From positions 7,546,246 through 7,610,245 of the forward strand of contig CM055098.1 in assembly GCA_029204225.1 (NCBI GenBank): DNA of 64,000 nucleotides, read 5' to 3'. The stretch is from Diphasiastrum complanatum (lineage: Eukaryota > Streptophyta > Lycopodiopsida > Lycopodiales > Lycopodiaceae). Positions 40,801 through 53,500 of this stretch are shown piece by piece (the stretch's first letter is position 1; every line of letters begins with the position of its first letter). A program made the translations under genes and the position numbers. Under the pieces are notes generated by a model. It was given only the letters and a program-made list of their open reading frames with translations, had not been told where the DNA came from and searched no databases.

Positions 40801-43800
40801 GGTCATGTACGCTGGACACGACCCTGACTGTGGTATCTGACCTATCTGTGTTCTCTAGGGTTCGGCACTGGTTACGAGCTCGTAACATCACCGCTTGCCA
40901 AAGCTTTGCAACAACAAAGCGAAGCGAATCTCCGCCAAAGCCACCCCATGTGGTGGGTAGAGGTAGAAACAAGTTGACACCGCACGTAGTCACCAAAGCA
41001 CGACCAATGACGATGGTGTAGAATCAACTAGTGAAGTGCCTATTGCATTATTTATTGGTATTTACCAAAAAGAAATGCCCTTTTACACGAATGATAAATG
41101 CCATCGAAGGGCCAAAAGCCGACTCCCATGTTTCGTATGGTATTAGCCCCGTCCCCGGCCTTGGCTACCATAGTGAATTATTCACTGTCACCTCCTGCGC
41201 TTACATTGGTAGTCTGACCCTACTTCAGAAAAATTTGCACCTCTTATTTATTTCGTAAAGAGTACTATTATGTTGTAAAAGGGCATAGCTTTTCGGGTAA
41301 ATTCCTTTAGAAAAAGTACTTTCCATTATCGAGCAATTGCGAATACACTACAAACTGAGTTGTAGGAAGAAAGGCATTTATTTATCTCCCCATTTGTCGT
41401 CCGCCAAGACCTCCTCCCAAGTCTTCTTCGAATGAAGGAGTCTTATATATGATGCTTCTTAGCGAAGCAATTTCGCCAATTTAAAAGATATATGTTGTGT
41501 TCACAATGAGTACTCTTTATTCACTTGTAATGGGGGACTTTGCCAATCCAAAAGATTCTATATGATGCTTTGGCATAAGCAATTCCTGGATCTAAAAGAT
41601 ATTTGCTGTGTTCATAATGCTTGCCTGCGGCTTATTCAGCCTATGCTCAGGAAAAGAAGAAAGGCCGAAACAAAAGCCATTTCTTAAACTTATGGCTAGT
41701 CCGAAACTGGTTCGGTAATATCTTAGTTATTTCTAATAATAAGAAAGGGAAGCATCACGCCAAAAAGCACCTGAGAAAGAGCTGAACAGAAGGTCAACAA
41801 GACGTTTTCCTTCGGAATCATTGTAGGCATGCTTTTTACGGTGGAGTGTACGGTGATATGAGCATTGGGAGGAGAGGAGAAGGTGAGGAGCATGAGTGTG
41901 TGCATGGATGAGAAGATGATGGAGAGGGCGACACTCGGCGTCACACCAGGAAGGACGGGGTGGTGATGAATGGGTGGATTTGCCTTTATGAGACTGATGA
42001 GGAAAGGCTAGAGAGGCGGCCGTGTGAAGAGAGGTGGTAAGAAAAGTTGCTTGTGATTCAACTGTGCCATAGATGCATGGCGCGTGTTCCAGAAAGCGTT
42101 TCGGGATTTTGTCCCAGGTTGCCTTTTCCATACATGCACACATTGATGCATGCATTCGCTGAGACTTGATTTTGCTTCATTAAAGTCTAGGACTCCCAGA
42201 GTACTTTTGAGCTAAACCCTAAACCATAGAAGGAATGAAACTGAAACCCGAGGGCATTCATAGCATCTGAAAATTTGACATAATTTCACTACCTCCATCT
42301 AAGAGAATGGTCAAACATTTTTTCCATGTCTATAGATCACATTTTCCTAAACCCCGAACTTGTAAAATATATCGATTTTAAATGTGTTTGCAATTTTTTT
42401 TTTAAAACTTAAATATTTTTCGATCTCATGGCATAAAAATAGCCTAAACCCACTGAAATTAATTTAATTAATGTTTGTACAATATAATATATATAGATAC
42501 CATAGAACCCGCGGTTCTCAGAACCGTGGGTCTTGGGAACTGTGGGGTGAACCGTACCATGGTTCATGAACCGTGGTACGGTTCCTGCAGTTAATTAATT
42601 AATTAATATATTAAATTTCTTTTTTGCCAATTTTCCCCAAAACAGTTTTTGGCCCTCATTTTACAATTTTTGGGCTGTTTTTGGCCCTCATTTCACAGTT
42701 TCTGGGCTGTTTTTGGGGGTGGGAAGTAAAAAAAAAAGCCATTGATTAATCAATTAATTAAATGGTATGGTCCTCCCCAAAAGAAATAATTAAACTCCTT
42801 AAATAATTCTGGTTTTTCTTTGGCTTTTTTTGGCACTTTTTTGGGCTGTTTTGGGGGCAAGGTTGCAGTCCGCGTTCCGGGATTTCCCATTGGGGTTTCC
42901 CGGAGCGCAATTTTTTTTTTTTTGTATAGTTGCCAATAATGGGTATCATGCGAAAGGATTTTAAAAAAGCAATTGTTATGTAGATCTGTTGCTTGGTTTC
43001 AGATGGCTGCGGGCTACATTGATTAGAAATCTGGACATCAGTAGATGGTTTAAGAAAACTGGCTGCATTTTCATATGGTTTCAGAAATTTGGACTGTGTA
43101 GTTTGCCGACTGTTTAGGGTGCGAAACACCAAAAAGTGTGTTTTCACTCAGGGAGTTGGAAGGCCAAATCATGAAGAGGCCTTACCGTCAGGGCCCCCCG
43201 GACCCCGTCGTTGGGGGGCGTTGCCCCCCAAACCCCCCACTGGGGGGCTACCGCCCCCCGGCCCCCTGTTTCTCGGGGGGCTACTGCCCCCCGAACCATA
43301 GTTGCACAGAATTGCATTTCTGGGAGGAGACGTTTCGGAAACCGCGTTTCTCAGAAACGCGTTTCTCCTCCCAGAATCGCAAAAAAAAAACAAAAAGGTT
43401 CCGTTTCTCGGGGGGCTACCGCCCCCCCAAACCCCCTGTTTCAGCTATTCCAAAAGAAGTATACAATTTCTGCCAATCTAAGGAAGGCTCCTTCTAACTC
43501 TTTCTATCATTTTCTAACAAAAAACGGAATCAGTAGATCTGCAAATCATTGGCATCAGAACACCATTCAAAACTGATTTAGTTAGTATTAAAATCAAAAA
43601 AAAAAAAATTTGGCCATTACTCCTATTCCACAAAAAAAAAATAAAAAATAAAAAAATAAAAAAAATTGCGATCCGGGTCGCGGATCGCTGACGTTCCGGA
43701 ACGTTTTTGTAGCGGATTGCGATCCGCTGCAACACAGTTTGGGGGGTGGGAACTTTTAAAAGAACATTAATTAATTAATTAATTATTACACGGTTCACCA

Positions 43801-44085
43801 TGGTTCACCTCTAAAATTTTTGTGAACCATACGGTTCTGAGAACCGTGGTGAACCGTCCATGGTTCTCAGATAGTATCATATATAAACATATATAAAACA
43901 TACATGAGTGTCCGGGCCGGGCGCAGCCTTTTTGCGTCCGCGTCCAGTGTCCGGACCCGGACACGACCGGCCCCCGGACTCGGGGTCGAACATGTCCTAT
44001 TTGTTTTTAATTTTTTTTTTTGGACGCTTTATTAAAAAAAAACAGTAAAACAGGTCATGGGGCAGCAAAACGCGCTACCCCGCGC

Positions 44086-44173
<88 letters not shown>

Positions 44174-44441
44174 AAGCTTTATTAACGTCTTTTGGACACC
44201 CGTGGGTGCATAAGACCAAAAGGAAAATATGTACAAGCAACAGTGGGAGCATCATCCATAGGAGGACGTGGCCGTAAAATGCTATAAACTAGCTACGAAT
44301 GAAAGTAGAACAAAGGAGAAGTGAAATAACCCCACAACCCGGGCCAGGTATAATAGAAGAGCTATAGAAAAGGTACCAATGCCCACAACCCGGGGCAGGT
44401 GGAGAATAAGTACATATCAGCGAAAGTAAGTGTGAAGTGTC

Positions 44442-44504
<63 letters not shown>

Positions 44505-47500
44505 CATGTGGGTGTGCGATCATTGATAGGAATAATTCCAAGCCAACTCAACCAACTATTTATATCCTTTCCACTTAGTAGATTCTTGTTGAAACTGTAA
44601 ATCATCCTATCTAGCATTTTAACTATGATAGATGACACTAAACACATCAATCACGTGATAGAAATCAATTAGCTTTATGGAGAATCAAGAAACTTAGCAA
44701 ACACCAAACCTCAAGCTTCTTGACAAGGGAGAGGAGATGGATCATTATGAGGGTGGGCGTGAAACTGCTCAAGATCCAAAAGATGTGGGTGTCATATGTC
44801 CAACATGCTTTATGGGTACACATGGGGTGCCTCCAACTAAATTCAGCTCTAGGCCTCATGTGGACCAAATGTCCTATTATGTACCATAACAGTATGCCCT
44901 TCAGTGATGGCCTCGTAAGGGGCATGACGTATGTCTGGCGTTATCGACATGTTTAGGTGCCACGCGTCACCATCTTAGGTGGTCACGTGTCGCCGGCAGG
45001 ATGGGACCCACTATGCTATGCCTATATAGTGGTGGGGTTTCCCTCTTTCCAGTCACTCAGTCTACTTGGGAGTTGGTGGATGGAGAGCACATGCATTAGC
45101 CATGATGTATCTCCAGGGCAGGAGATGTATGCTAGGGAGAGCGGGTGATGGTTGGTGGTATGGGATGCCGGTTATCATAGGAGGCTCGACTAGGCATGAC
45201 TATGTCGATAGCTCCAGTGCATGGGGGTGGGTCGGTTGTGACCCTATGGATGGGTGGATATGGTGCGTCGTCACTGGTATGGTGTGTGCGGTAATCTTCA
45301 AGGCAATCGGAGATTCATGGGAGTTGTAACATTTGGTATCAGAGAAGCCGATTTCCTTTTCAAGGTGCACACGTTCTCTTATGTGTGTTTGCGGTTTGGT
45401 ATTCCTATTAATGGAATGTGGCTGTTTGGTTTCCTATACCTTTGTTTCAAGTTATTCTTGAAATGGTTGAGCCTGTTGTTAAAGATTGGAACTAGTTGTT
45501 TCTTTCTAGTTGCTATCCTTTTTTTAACTTTTCTTTTCATGTAAATCTTTAAAGCTTAATTGGTTTTAAGTTTTTTGTGATATCTTGAAAAGAAAGTATG
45601 GCTGTACTAGGCCTCTTTAAATCTGCAAATTTAGTTGAAGCCTATCAAAAATCATGGGTAGGCAGATATGCCCATCCCCCGCCCATTTGGCCCTCTGAGC
45701 CATAGCAACTGAGCTCTGAGCCTGGTAAGCGATCCAGTGAAGATCCCACCACAGTATAGGCATCTCCATGTACAGGTACCTGAGCCACTGAATGCAGCCA
45801 CATCCCCCTCTGTGAGCTCAACCTCAGCCCAAATGCCCCTACCAACTATTGGCATGGTATCAGCAAGAGATCAGTCCTGCAAAAGAAACAAACGAGCAGA
45901 TGTTCAATGCAATGCCCAAAACCCTAGACATTTGCATATGCATTATACTGCATTGAATTGTCTAGAACAATTGTGACAAGAAAGCATCCAAAGAAAACCC
46001 TAAAAATTTGTGTTTAACAGCTGGAATCAAGTTGAAAACATCTGACAGCCTATTACTCATCACAACGAACATCACACCATTCTGGCAAGCATGAGAAAAT
46101 AGTGTGTAGCTCCTAAATTTATCAAAGAATAGGTTGCCTCAAAAGATCATAATGATGGGAAAAAAACACATGGGATTTTTGGTTTAGGGTTTGGAAACTT
46201 CTAGTGCAGACGAATATAGACGAAACGAACTTCATAGGGGTCTCTGTAGGCATGTAGAAATGCAGTGTAGGCCAAAACATCACCTCAATCAGATGCCTCT
46301 AGGCTAGTTCATGAACAGGCCAAAAAACACATGGAATTAGGGTTGCCATCTAGGTGTGTCGTAACGACTGAAATTGACATGATAAAATTACTGTGGGCAT
46401 GGAGAAAGGTGGTTTACAACTAGAAATTAAGTGATTTCATTGCCTATAGCTCAATCTAAACACATTGAAAAAGTGAAGCCTGCACTTACCAAAACTTTGT
46501 TCTTCAATTTCACTCGATACACAACCCTCATCCCAAAAGCATGTGAGCACTGCCTCCGGAACAACGAATAGATCGATGCCGAATGCTTACACACAATGAT
46601 CCGTCTTCATTTGCTGTCAATATGCATTTTTTTCCTCCTTGGTACTGGAGAATGGGCTTCCGCGGCCAGGTTAAATTAAATATATTTTTTTTTCTGGTTT
46701 GTGAACAATTCGGGGTAGCGAATCGTAATTTATATGTAAATTTTTATATACTGACTTTTGATTGTAAAAAGCAAAAAAGTCTAAGTTTCAAAATAATTTG
46801 TCGGATATCTAGCAAAACAATTTAGACTGATAACAGTATATGAAAAAAATAGGGTCCTTGTAGTGTTGAATTTTTTTTTCTCAAAAAACTACCATCAGAT
46901 TCCCCATAAAATTTCCCATTTTTTGAGACCCATGTTGAAAAAAAAGGGCTCCTGAACAGCGTTCTGGGCAAATTCCAGGAACGCGTTTTGGAACCCATTT
47001 TGCCATGCGCATTTCTGGTAACACTAGATTTTCAACATTCCAGGGTGATAACATTGAGAAGGCATAACAAGGAGTTGCTAACCTGACAAAGATGTGCTGT
47101 GTACAATCAAATTTTCTACATTTTGTACCTGTTATTGCTCCTAGTTTGTGTGCCTCCTCATTGAGTTCCGAAGGTTGCAGATATTTTTTGTTTCCAGAAT
47201 GAGCCAGCAGCAATTTGCAAAACATCATTCCAGTGCAACCGAATGGATAAAGTTGAATGCATATGTGTTAGTGATGTTTGAGCTTTGAAGAGGCACGTCT
47301 GATCTTGTAGTAGTGAAATTTGTGCTATTTGCTTGTGCGTGCGTCTTTGTTCACTGTTTCTTGTTGTTCTCACGGCCAAATGGTGTACCTTTGTTAGCAA
47401 GTTTTTTTTATAAAATACTGGTACGCCTGGCCGCCCGTTGGCGGGCGGCAAACTCAAAATGTAAGGCCGGGTAGCCAGCAACCCGCCGGCCGCCCCCACC

Positions 47501-50500
47501 TCCATCGTCCCAGCTCCTGCCCGTGCCCCTCCTCTGCCAGTGGCCTTGGCCTGCCCCTTCCCGAGGCCTTAGTGGTAAAAGAAATTGGGTTTTCGGGCAG
47601 CTCACGCTGCGCCCGTCACAGAGCGAGCTGCCCGGAAACCCAATTTGTTTAGTATATATAGATTCTCTTACATTGGTTATGGAATCCAGTCTGCATATGA
47701 TTATTGTTCATGGCTTCAAATATACTTAGTTGGCACTGCTTTCTATTTGTTGTCCTGGAGCATTCTACATAAGCAGGGTTAAAAAATTTGTGGTTGATTT
47801 TTGTTTGCAGGTTCAAAATTTGATAGAGCGGTGTTTACAACTCTATATGAATCAGAAGGAAGTGATAAACACCCTTTTGAACCAAGCAAAAGTTGAACCC
47901 GGCTTCACAAGTCTTGGTAAGGAAGTATTTGGAAATTTATAATCTCAAAGGCACATACACAATCTGATGATTAAGTTGAAAGATGTTTATGGTCTCTCTT
48001 GTGTAGCTGGGAACACCAAATTTGGTCCATTTTGTATGTCGTAGTCATTTTTCTTCTATAATATGTTACTAGGGTTTCTTGCCATTTTGGCTATCATTTG
48101 TGTACATACCATAGCATAGAAACATGTTTCTGGAGAAAAACGTTTCTAGAAACGTGTTTCTGGATTCAGAATCTCTGGAAAAAAAAACAGAGATTAAAAA
48201 ATCAATAGGGATTTACAGAATCCTGTAGGAATTAATGCACCTAAACTGGACCACACTGTACCTGAAACATTTGACAACTTACATAAATGGACTGCCCTTG
48301 ATTAATGCTTTAATTTGATACACATATTGTTCACAAAGATAGAAAAAAAAACGTTTTTGAGAAACTCTGTCCCAAACCGGAAAGATGTTTCAGAAACTCG
48401 TTTCTGAATGCGTTTCTTGATGTGTTTCTAGAAATACAGTGCAACTATGGTACATACATCTCATACATAGAATCCCACTTTGTACCTTTTGATATGGAAC
48501 ATATCAGTCCCCGTATGCTTGGGCTGTACATCGTTTGGTACATCTGGAATGTAAAAAAATTCATTGAGCATTGCTTGGGCCCAAATTGTAAAATACATCT
48601 GCTGCCCCCCACACAGCAGTAAATAGATGATTTTTGGTACCAATAAATTTGTTGCCTTCCATTCCACCCTAAATTAAGGGATTTGCTGGCCTCCACACAA
48701 CCCTCTTCTGATATTGCCGGATTTGGATTTTCTACCCACGCAGCCCTTATCTGATATTTCCTACTGCCATCATGTAACCCTCTTCCAAACCCTAAACTGA
48801 TTTGGATTTTCCCTCCAAATAATACTCCTTCCCGATCAAATTTTAAGCATTTCTAATGAATTGTACCTTTTTGTTTTTCAATACCTACGGAACAACATTC
48901 CGTATTACAACTATGATTTTATATGTTTCACATGTAAAGCATTTGATGTTATATGAACTGTTGCTCTCAAAACTTTGTGATATAGTATAAATGAAAGATG
49001 TCAATTATTTGTTTCTGGTGAAATTGATCTAGACTTTTTTTTTATCTTGTTTTGACTTTTGACTACTATTATTCGAGATTTGCGTGTTTTGACTTTTTAC
49101 TCAAGGTCCACAAAACGATTTTGAGGTAGGTTTTCACATGCGTTTCTAGTTTCCATGCTCTTTTCTAGAAGCATTGTGGGGGTTTGTAGCATTCCATGAT
49201 CTCTTACTCAAATTATCTAGATAGATGATTTGGTTGTAATATGACTTCCTAGTCGTGGGCGATTGGATATAGTGGAAGTCAAGGCATCCATTGGAGGTAG
49301 TGGACAAAATGGTGGTAGCTAGGATTGGATATAGTGGAAGTCAAGGCATCCATTGGAGGTAGTGGACAAAATGGTGGTAGCTAGAATCCGGTGAATAGTA
49401 AGTAGAAACTTCAAACAAAGTATTGTATATAGGAACATAGATTTGATCTAGAAATTTGCCATCTTAGTGGAGAAAACACAACTTTTGTCTTCCTTGTTGA
49501 GTGTGCCATATGTGCGCTCTCTTTTATTGCTTGTTAGTGTGTGGACACATTCTAGCTTCTTGTTGATCATTGTTAGATTGAGTTATCTCTGTCATAGTTC
49601 CCATGCGATTCAAGGAGATTTGAGATTCAATCACATTCAAATCTTTGTTTTATTGTTTAAACTTTAAATTGAGCTCTTGCCAAATGATATTAATTGTAAA
49701 AATTTGGGATAATGAAAGGGAGATTATGATTCTTGAAACTCAAAGTAATAATGTCTGTTGCTGGTTAGGAAAGGAGAAAGTTGTGAGTTCGGCTTGAAGT
49801 GCCCTTTTTTGTGAGAGTTTATGAATCTCTAGGCTTGTTTTTGTGTGAGGATCAAAAAATCTGCTTGGAGGACTGTTGTGAAGGGCTACAGAACCTTAAA
49901 ACAGTTGGAGAAATTGTTATTTGTGCAAATCAGGTTGAGAACTTGTCAGAGAAGAAGACTACTCAACGGAAAAGAGGGATAGGTTTAATTTAGTGAAGAC
50001 ATACAGTCTAACTATCTATCTAAGTCAGCCAGACTTGCTCTAGAGCAAATTTGCAGCTTTAAGTGCTTCTAAGGAGAGCTGTACTCATATCTAAGAGATT
50101 CATACCTAAACAATCATTGCAAATTGAAATAAGCAATTGCAAGTTGTACTAGCCAATATATGTGTGTTTTTCACCTCAGTCGTTCCAGGAAATCAACTTG
50201 TCCAAGACTCTAATAACCTGTACCAGCAGAACCAGAGGTGCAACTGAAGGAAAGAGCTTTTTATCGGGAAAAGCAGCTGCGCAACTTACCGACATTGAAC
50301 AGGCAAGTTTAGGTGCTGTAAGATTGGACTTACTACAAAATCAGGTTAACAAGTAAAAATCAGGAATACCTTCACAATTCAGATTCCGTCAGCTGACTGT
50401 ACTTCAAACATGTGGTAGGAGTAGCAAGCAGACATGAAAATTGAGAAGTAAATGTGCATATAATGCTTAGCAGGCCATGCACGTAGTACTGTTGATAACA

Positions 50501-53500
50501 GAAAGCAGATCAGGTTGGAATAATCAAAGGTAGTAGAAAGGAGATCATAATTGTGAAGATGGATACAAGAGATAGCCATACATGTTAGATGGGACTGCAA
50601 GTACATAGTACAGTAAGGTCTGTACCACAAACTGTTCCATAAAGTAAAGCAATGGGCAAACTTTTAGCGTTCTGCAAGATTGTTTAACAAACAAAAGTTA
50701 TCAGTTAGTCACAAATGTGAAATTAAAAGCAACAACTAAGTACAGTAAGGATTCTAGTAAAGCAGTCCCAGGTGGGTAATAAAATCATACAGAGAGCATA
50801 GTCTCAAAATTGCAAAGATGCAATGAAGAAGTTTGCTGCTAGGGTTTGTGTGAATAGTTTCAAAGATGCCTTTTTATGATTATTGGGTTGCTTGAGAAAT
50901 TGGAAAGAAACTTGGAAATACTTAGATATGCTCGAGTGTCTGAATACCTTAGAAGAAGAAGCTGCCTGAAATTCAGAAACAAAGCTACTGTGGCTTTGTA
51001 AGCAAGTGAAATTCTTAGTGTTTTTGTACTTTTCTTCCAATTGGGTTAAATCTTCATCAAATCCAAGTGTATCGCCTCCAGGTATGCTTAACTTTAACCT
51101 ACTCACATGAAATACTAGGTGAGCAGTAGATTTGTTTTGAAGATCAAGTTTGTAAGCTAATGAACCAGTTTTTCTTATAATTCACAATGGTCCACAATAT
51201 CTGGTAGACAATTTGTAATGCTTCTCTGTAGGCATGGTCCTAGAAGTTTTGGAATTCTAAGATATACTTAGTCATCAACTTTAAAACCTTTAGGAGCTCT
51301 CTTAAGATCAACAAAATTCTTGTCTCTATCTTGAGCACTGTGAATACTCTCATGAGCTAATTGCAACATTTCTTGCATGTCGTGCAAGATTCAGGATATC
51401 AACCACCTTTTGGATCTTAACAGATTTCGTCTCCACAATAACTGGAAATCTAGGCTGAAAAACGTACATAAGCATAAACAAACTATAACTTGTAGTAGAA
51501 TGTTCATTACTATTGTAAGCAAACTCTTTCAAAGGAATATGATCTTCCCAATGAGATTGTCTACGAGACACATACGTCCTCAACATATGTCCATAGTTTG
51601 ATTAGTTCTTTTAGTTTGTCCATTCGATTTAGGATGATCAATAGAATTAAACCTAAAGAGAGGTCTCAAGTTTATGAAAAATTGAGTCCAGAAGTGACTT
51701 GTAAACTTAGGATCGCTATCACTAATAGTATCAATTGGCAATTCATATAACTTTTATAATCTTTGGGCTAAATTTGAAGACTTTGCAGTTGACTTAATGA
51801 AAATGAATGTAGCTAACTTGGTTAACCTATCCCCAACCACCCAAAGAGAATCAATTTGCTATTGGGTCTTTGAAAGTCCAACTAAGAAATCCATAGATGT
51901 ACTTTCTCATCTCTTGTTAGGGATATTTGAAGGATGCAATAAACCTCCAGCCTTAAAACGTTCAACTTTAGCTAGTTGATAGGGTTTACACTTTTTCACA
52001 TAAGACTTGACACATGGCTTGAGTTTTGGCCAACAAAACTAGCTTTTGACCAAGTTCAAAGTCCTGTGTGTACTTTGTAGGTGACCTGCATAGGGTGTGT
52101 CGTGACACTCAAAAATAATTCTCTTCTTTAGTTCATCATTACTTGGTACACAAATTTTCCCATTCCAAAATAGGTATCCATTTCGAATGGCAAACTGTTT
52201 TCACAATCTTCTTATCTTTCTTGCTTAATTGAGACCCCTGTGATTCCATCTCAATTCCGTTTTGATTTGTTCTTGTTTGAACCAACTTCCATATTCGACC
52301 AACATTAGAATCATTTTCGTACCATCCTGTCATTTTGATTAGAGCTTCTGCAACTTGATTAGAGCTGTTGCCTTTGAAGTATTTTATCTCATGATCAAAT
52401 TCTTGCATTAGTTCATGCCATTGAGCTTTACGACCCCTCAGGTCATGCTGATTGCACAGGTGCTCAAGAGGCTGGTGATCTGCATACGCTATAAACTTAT
52501 GACCTTACAAGTAGTGTACCCTTTTAAGTGCATGGATCACATCAAATAATTCATTTTCTTGAGTTGTATAGCGCAACCAAGGTCCAGTGAATTTGTTGCT
52601 CTCAAACGCTATCGGCCTATCCTTTTTCAATAGATTTGCTCCAATCGCAACATCACTTACATCATGACATGAGGTAAATTTGGATCTGCGATTTGTAACA
52701 TGAGAGTGGAAACAGCCAGGCTTTTGAGTTTCTCAAAACATTGATTTAGTTCCTAGTCCCATACAACAAGCGGACTAGGTTGCCCTCTTTTCTTATTTGT
52801 ATGAACTTTGTCTTTTGTCAGATTATTGAGAGGTGCTGCCTCCCTAGCATAAACCTCTACATATCTACGGAAGAATACAATAAATCTACAACAATATTTA
52901 AGTTGTTTGTTTTTGGTATTTGTCGTTCAACTATTGCCTTGGTTATCCTCGACTCCCACCTTGGGCCTCTTCTTGCCTCCCACCTCATCTGGCCTATCTA
53001 CTCCAGTTGACAAAAAAGATCTTCGCATTTTTACAATATCCTATGAACGGTACCTTGCTTGGCAAATAGAGCAACTCAACCTAGAATTTCACTCCATGAA
53101 ACAAGAAATGATTAAACTCAGGACTACTGTGGCCAATCTCATAGAAGACAAAAGCGAATGCACTTCAAGAATACCTTTTTGGAGCAAGACCTAGACAAAT
53201 TGAAGGATACAACACGCACAGTCGCATCAACAAGAATACAAGAGTCGGAAACCAATCTGGAGCAACGGAAAAACAAGCCATATCTTGGACAACTATACTA
53301 AAGAAAGGGAGTAAGCCCATTGCACCTATCTCTTATGGTGTTTCGGCTATCAAAGGAGAAACGTAGAGAAAATAAGGCTCTCAATATTGGGGTATGCTGT
53401 TTTGTGGATACCCAAAATGCTATTGAGGAAGCAAACTCTTTTTTGAAACTACATTAGATCATATTAGTGAGGGCATGGATATGACATGGCGATAAAAAAG

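Larger units (their letters stand above)
34515..40887 (-). mobile_element. Complete Gypsy chromovirus, 6.37 kb, in intron 2
   Basis: Two LTRs (34515-34865 and 40530-40887), a TCACC target duplication, a PBS for initiator tRNA-Met and a polypurine tract delimit a full-length Ty3/Gypsy element. It is antisense to the host gene. Order on the minus strand is gag, protease, RT, RNase H, integrase, chromodomain; the chromodomain assigns it to the chromoviruses. The LTRs differ by about 7 substitutions and 2 indels, around 2%, so the insertion is recent. Yet pol carries at least four frame breaks and two nonsense codons, so this copy cannot encode its own enzymes. Confidence 0.96.

Noticed and set aside
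43138-43576. Pro/Gly-rich frames as a structural protein gene
   Set aside because: They follow the G/C-run hairpin repeats on both strands and have no conserved motif.
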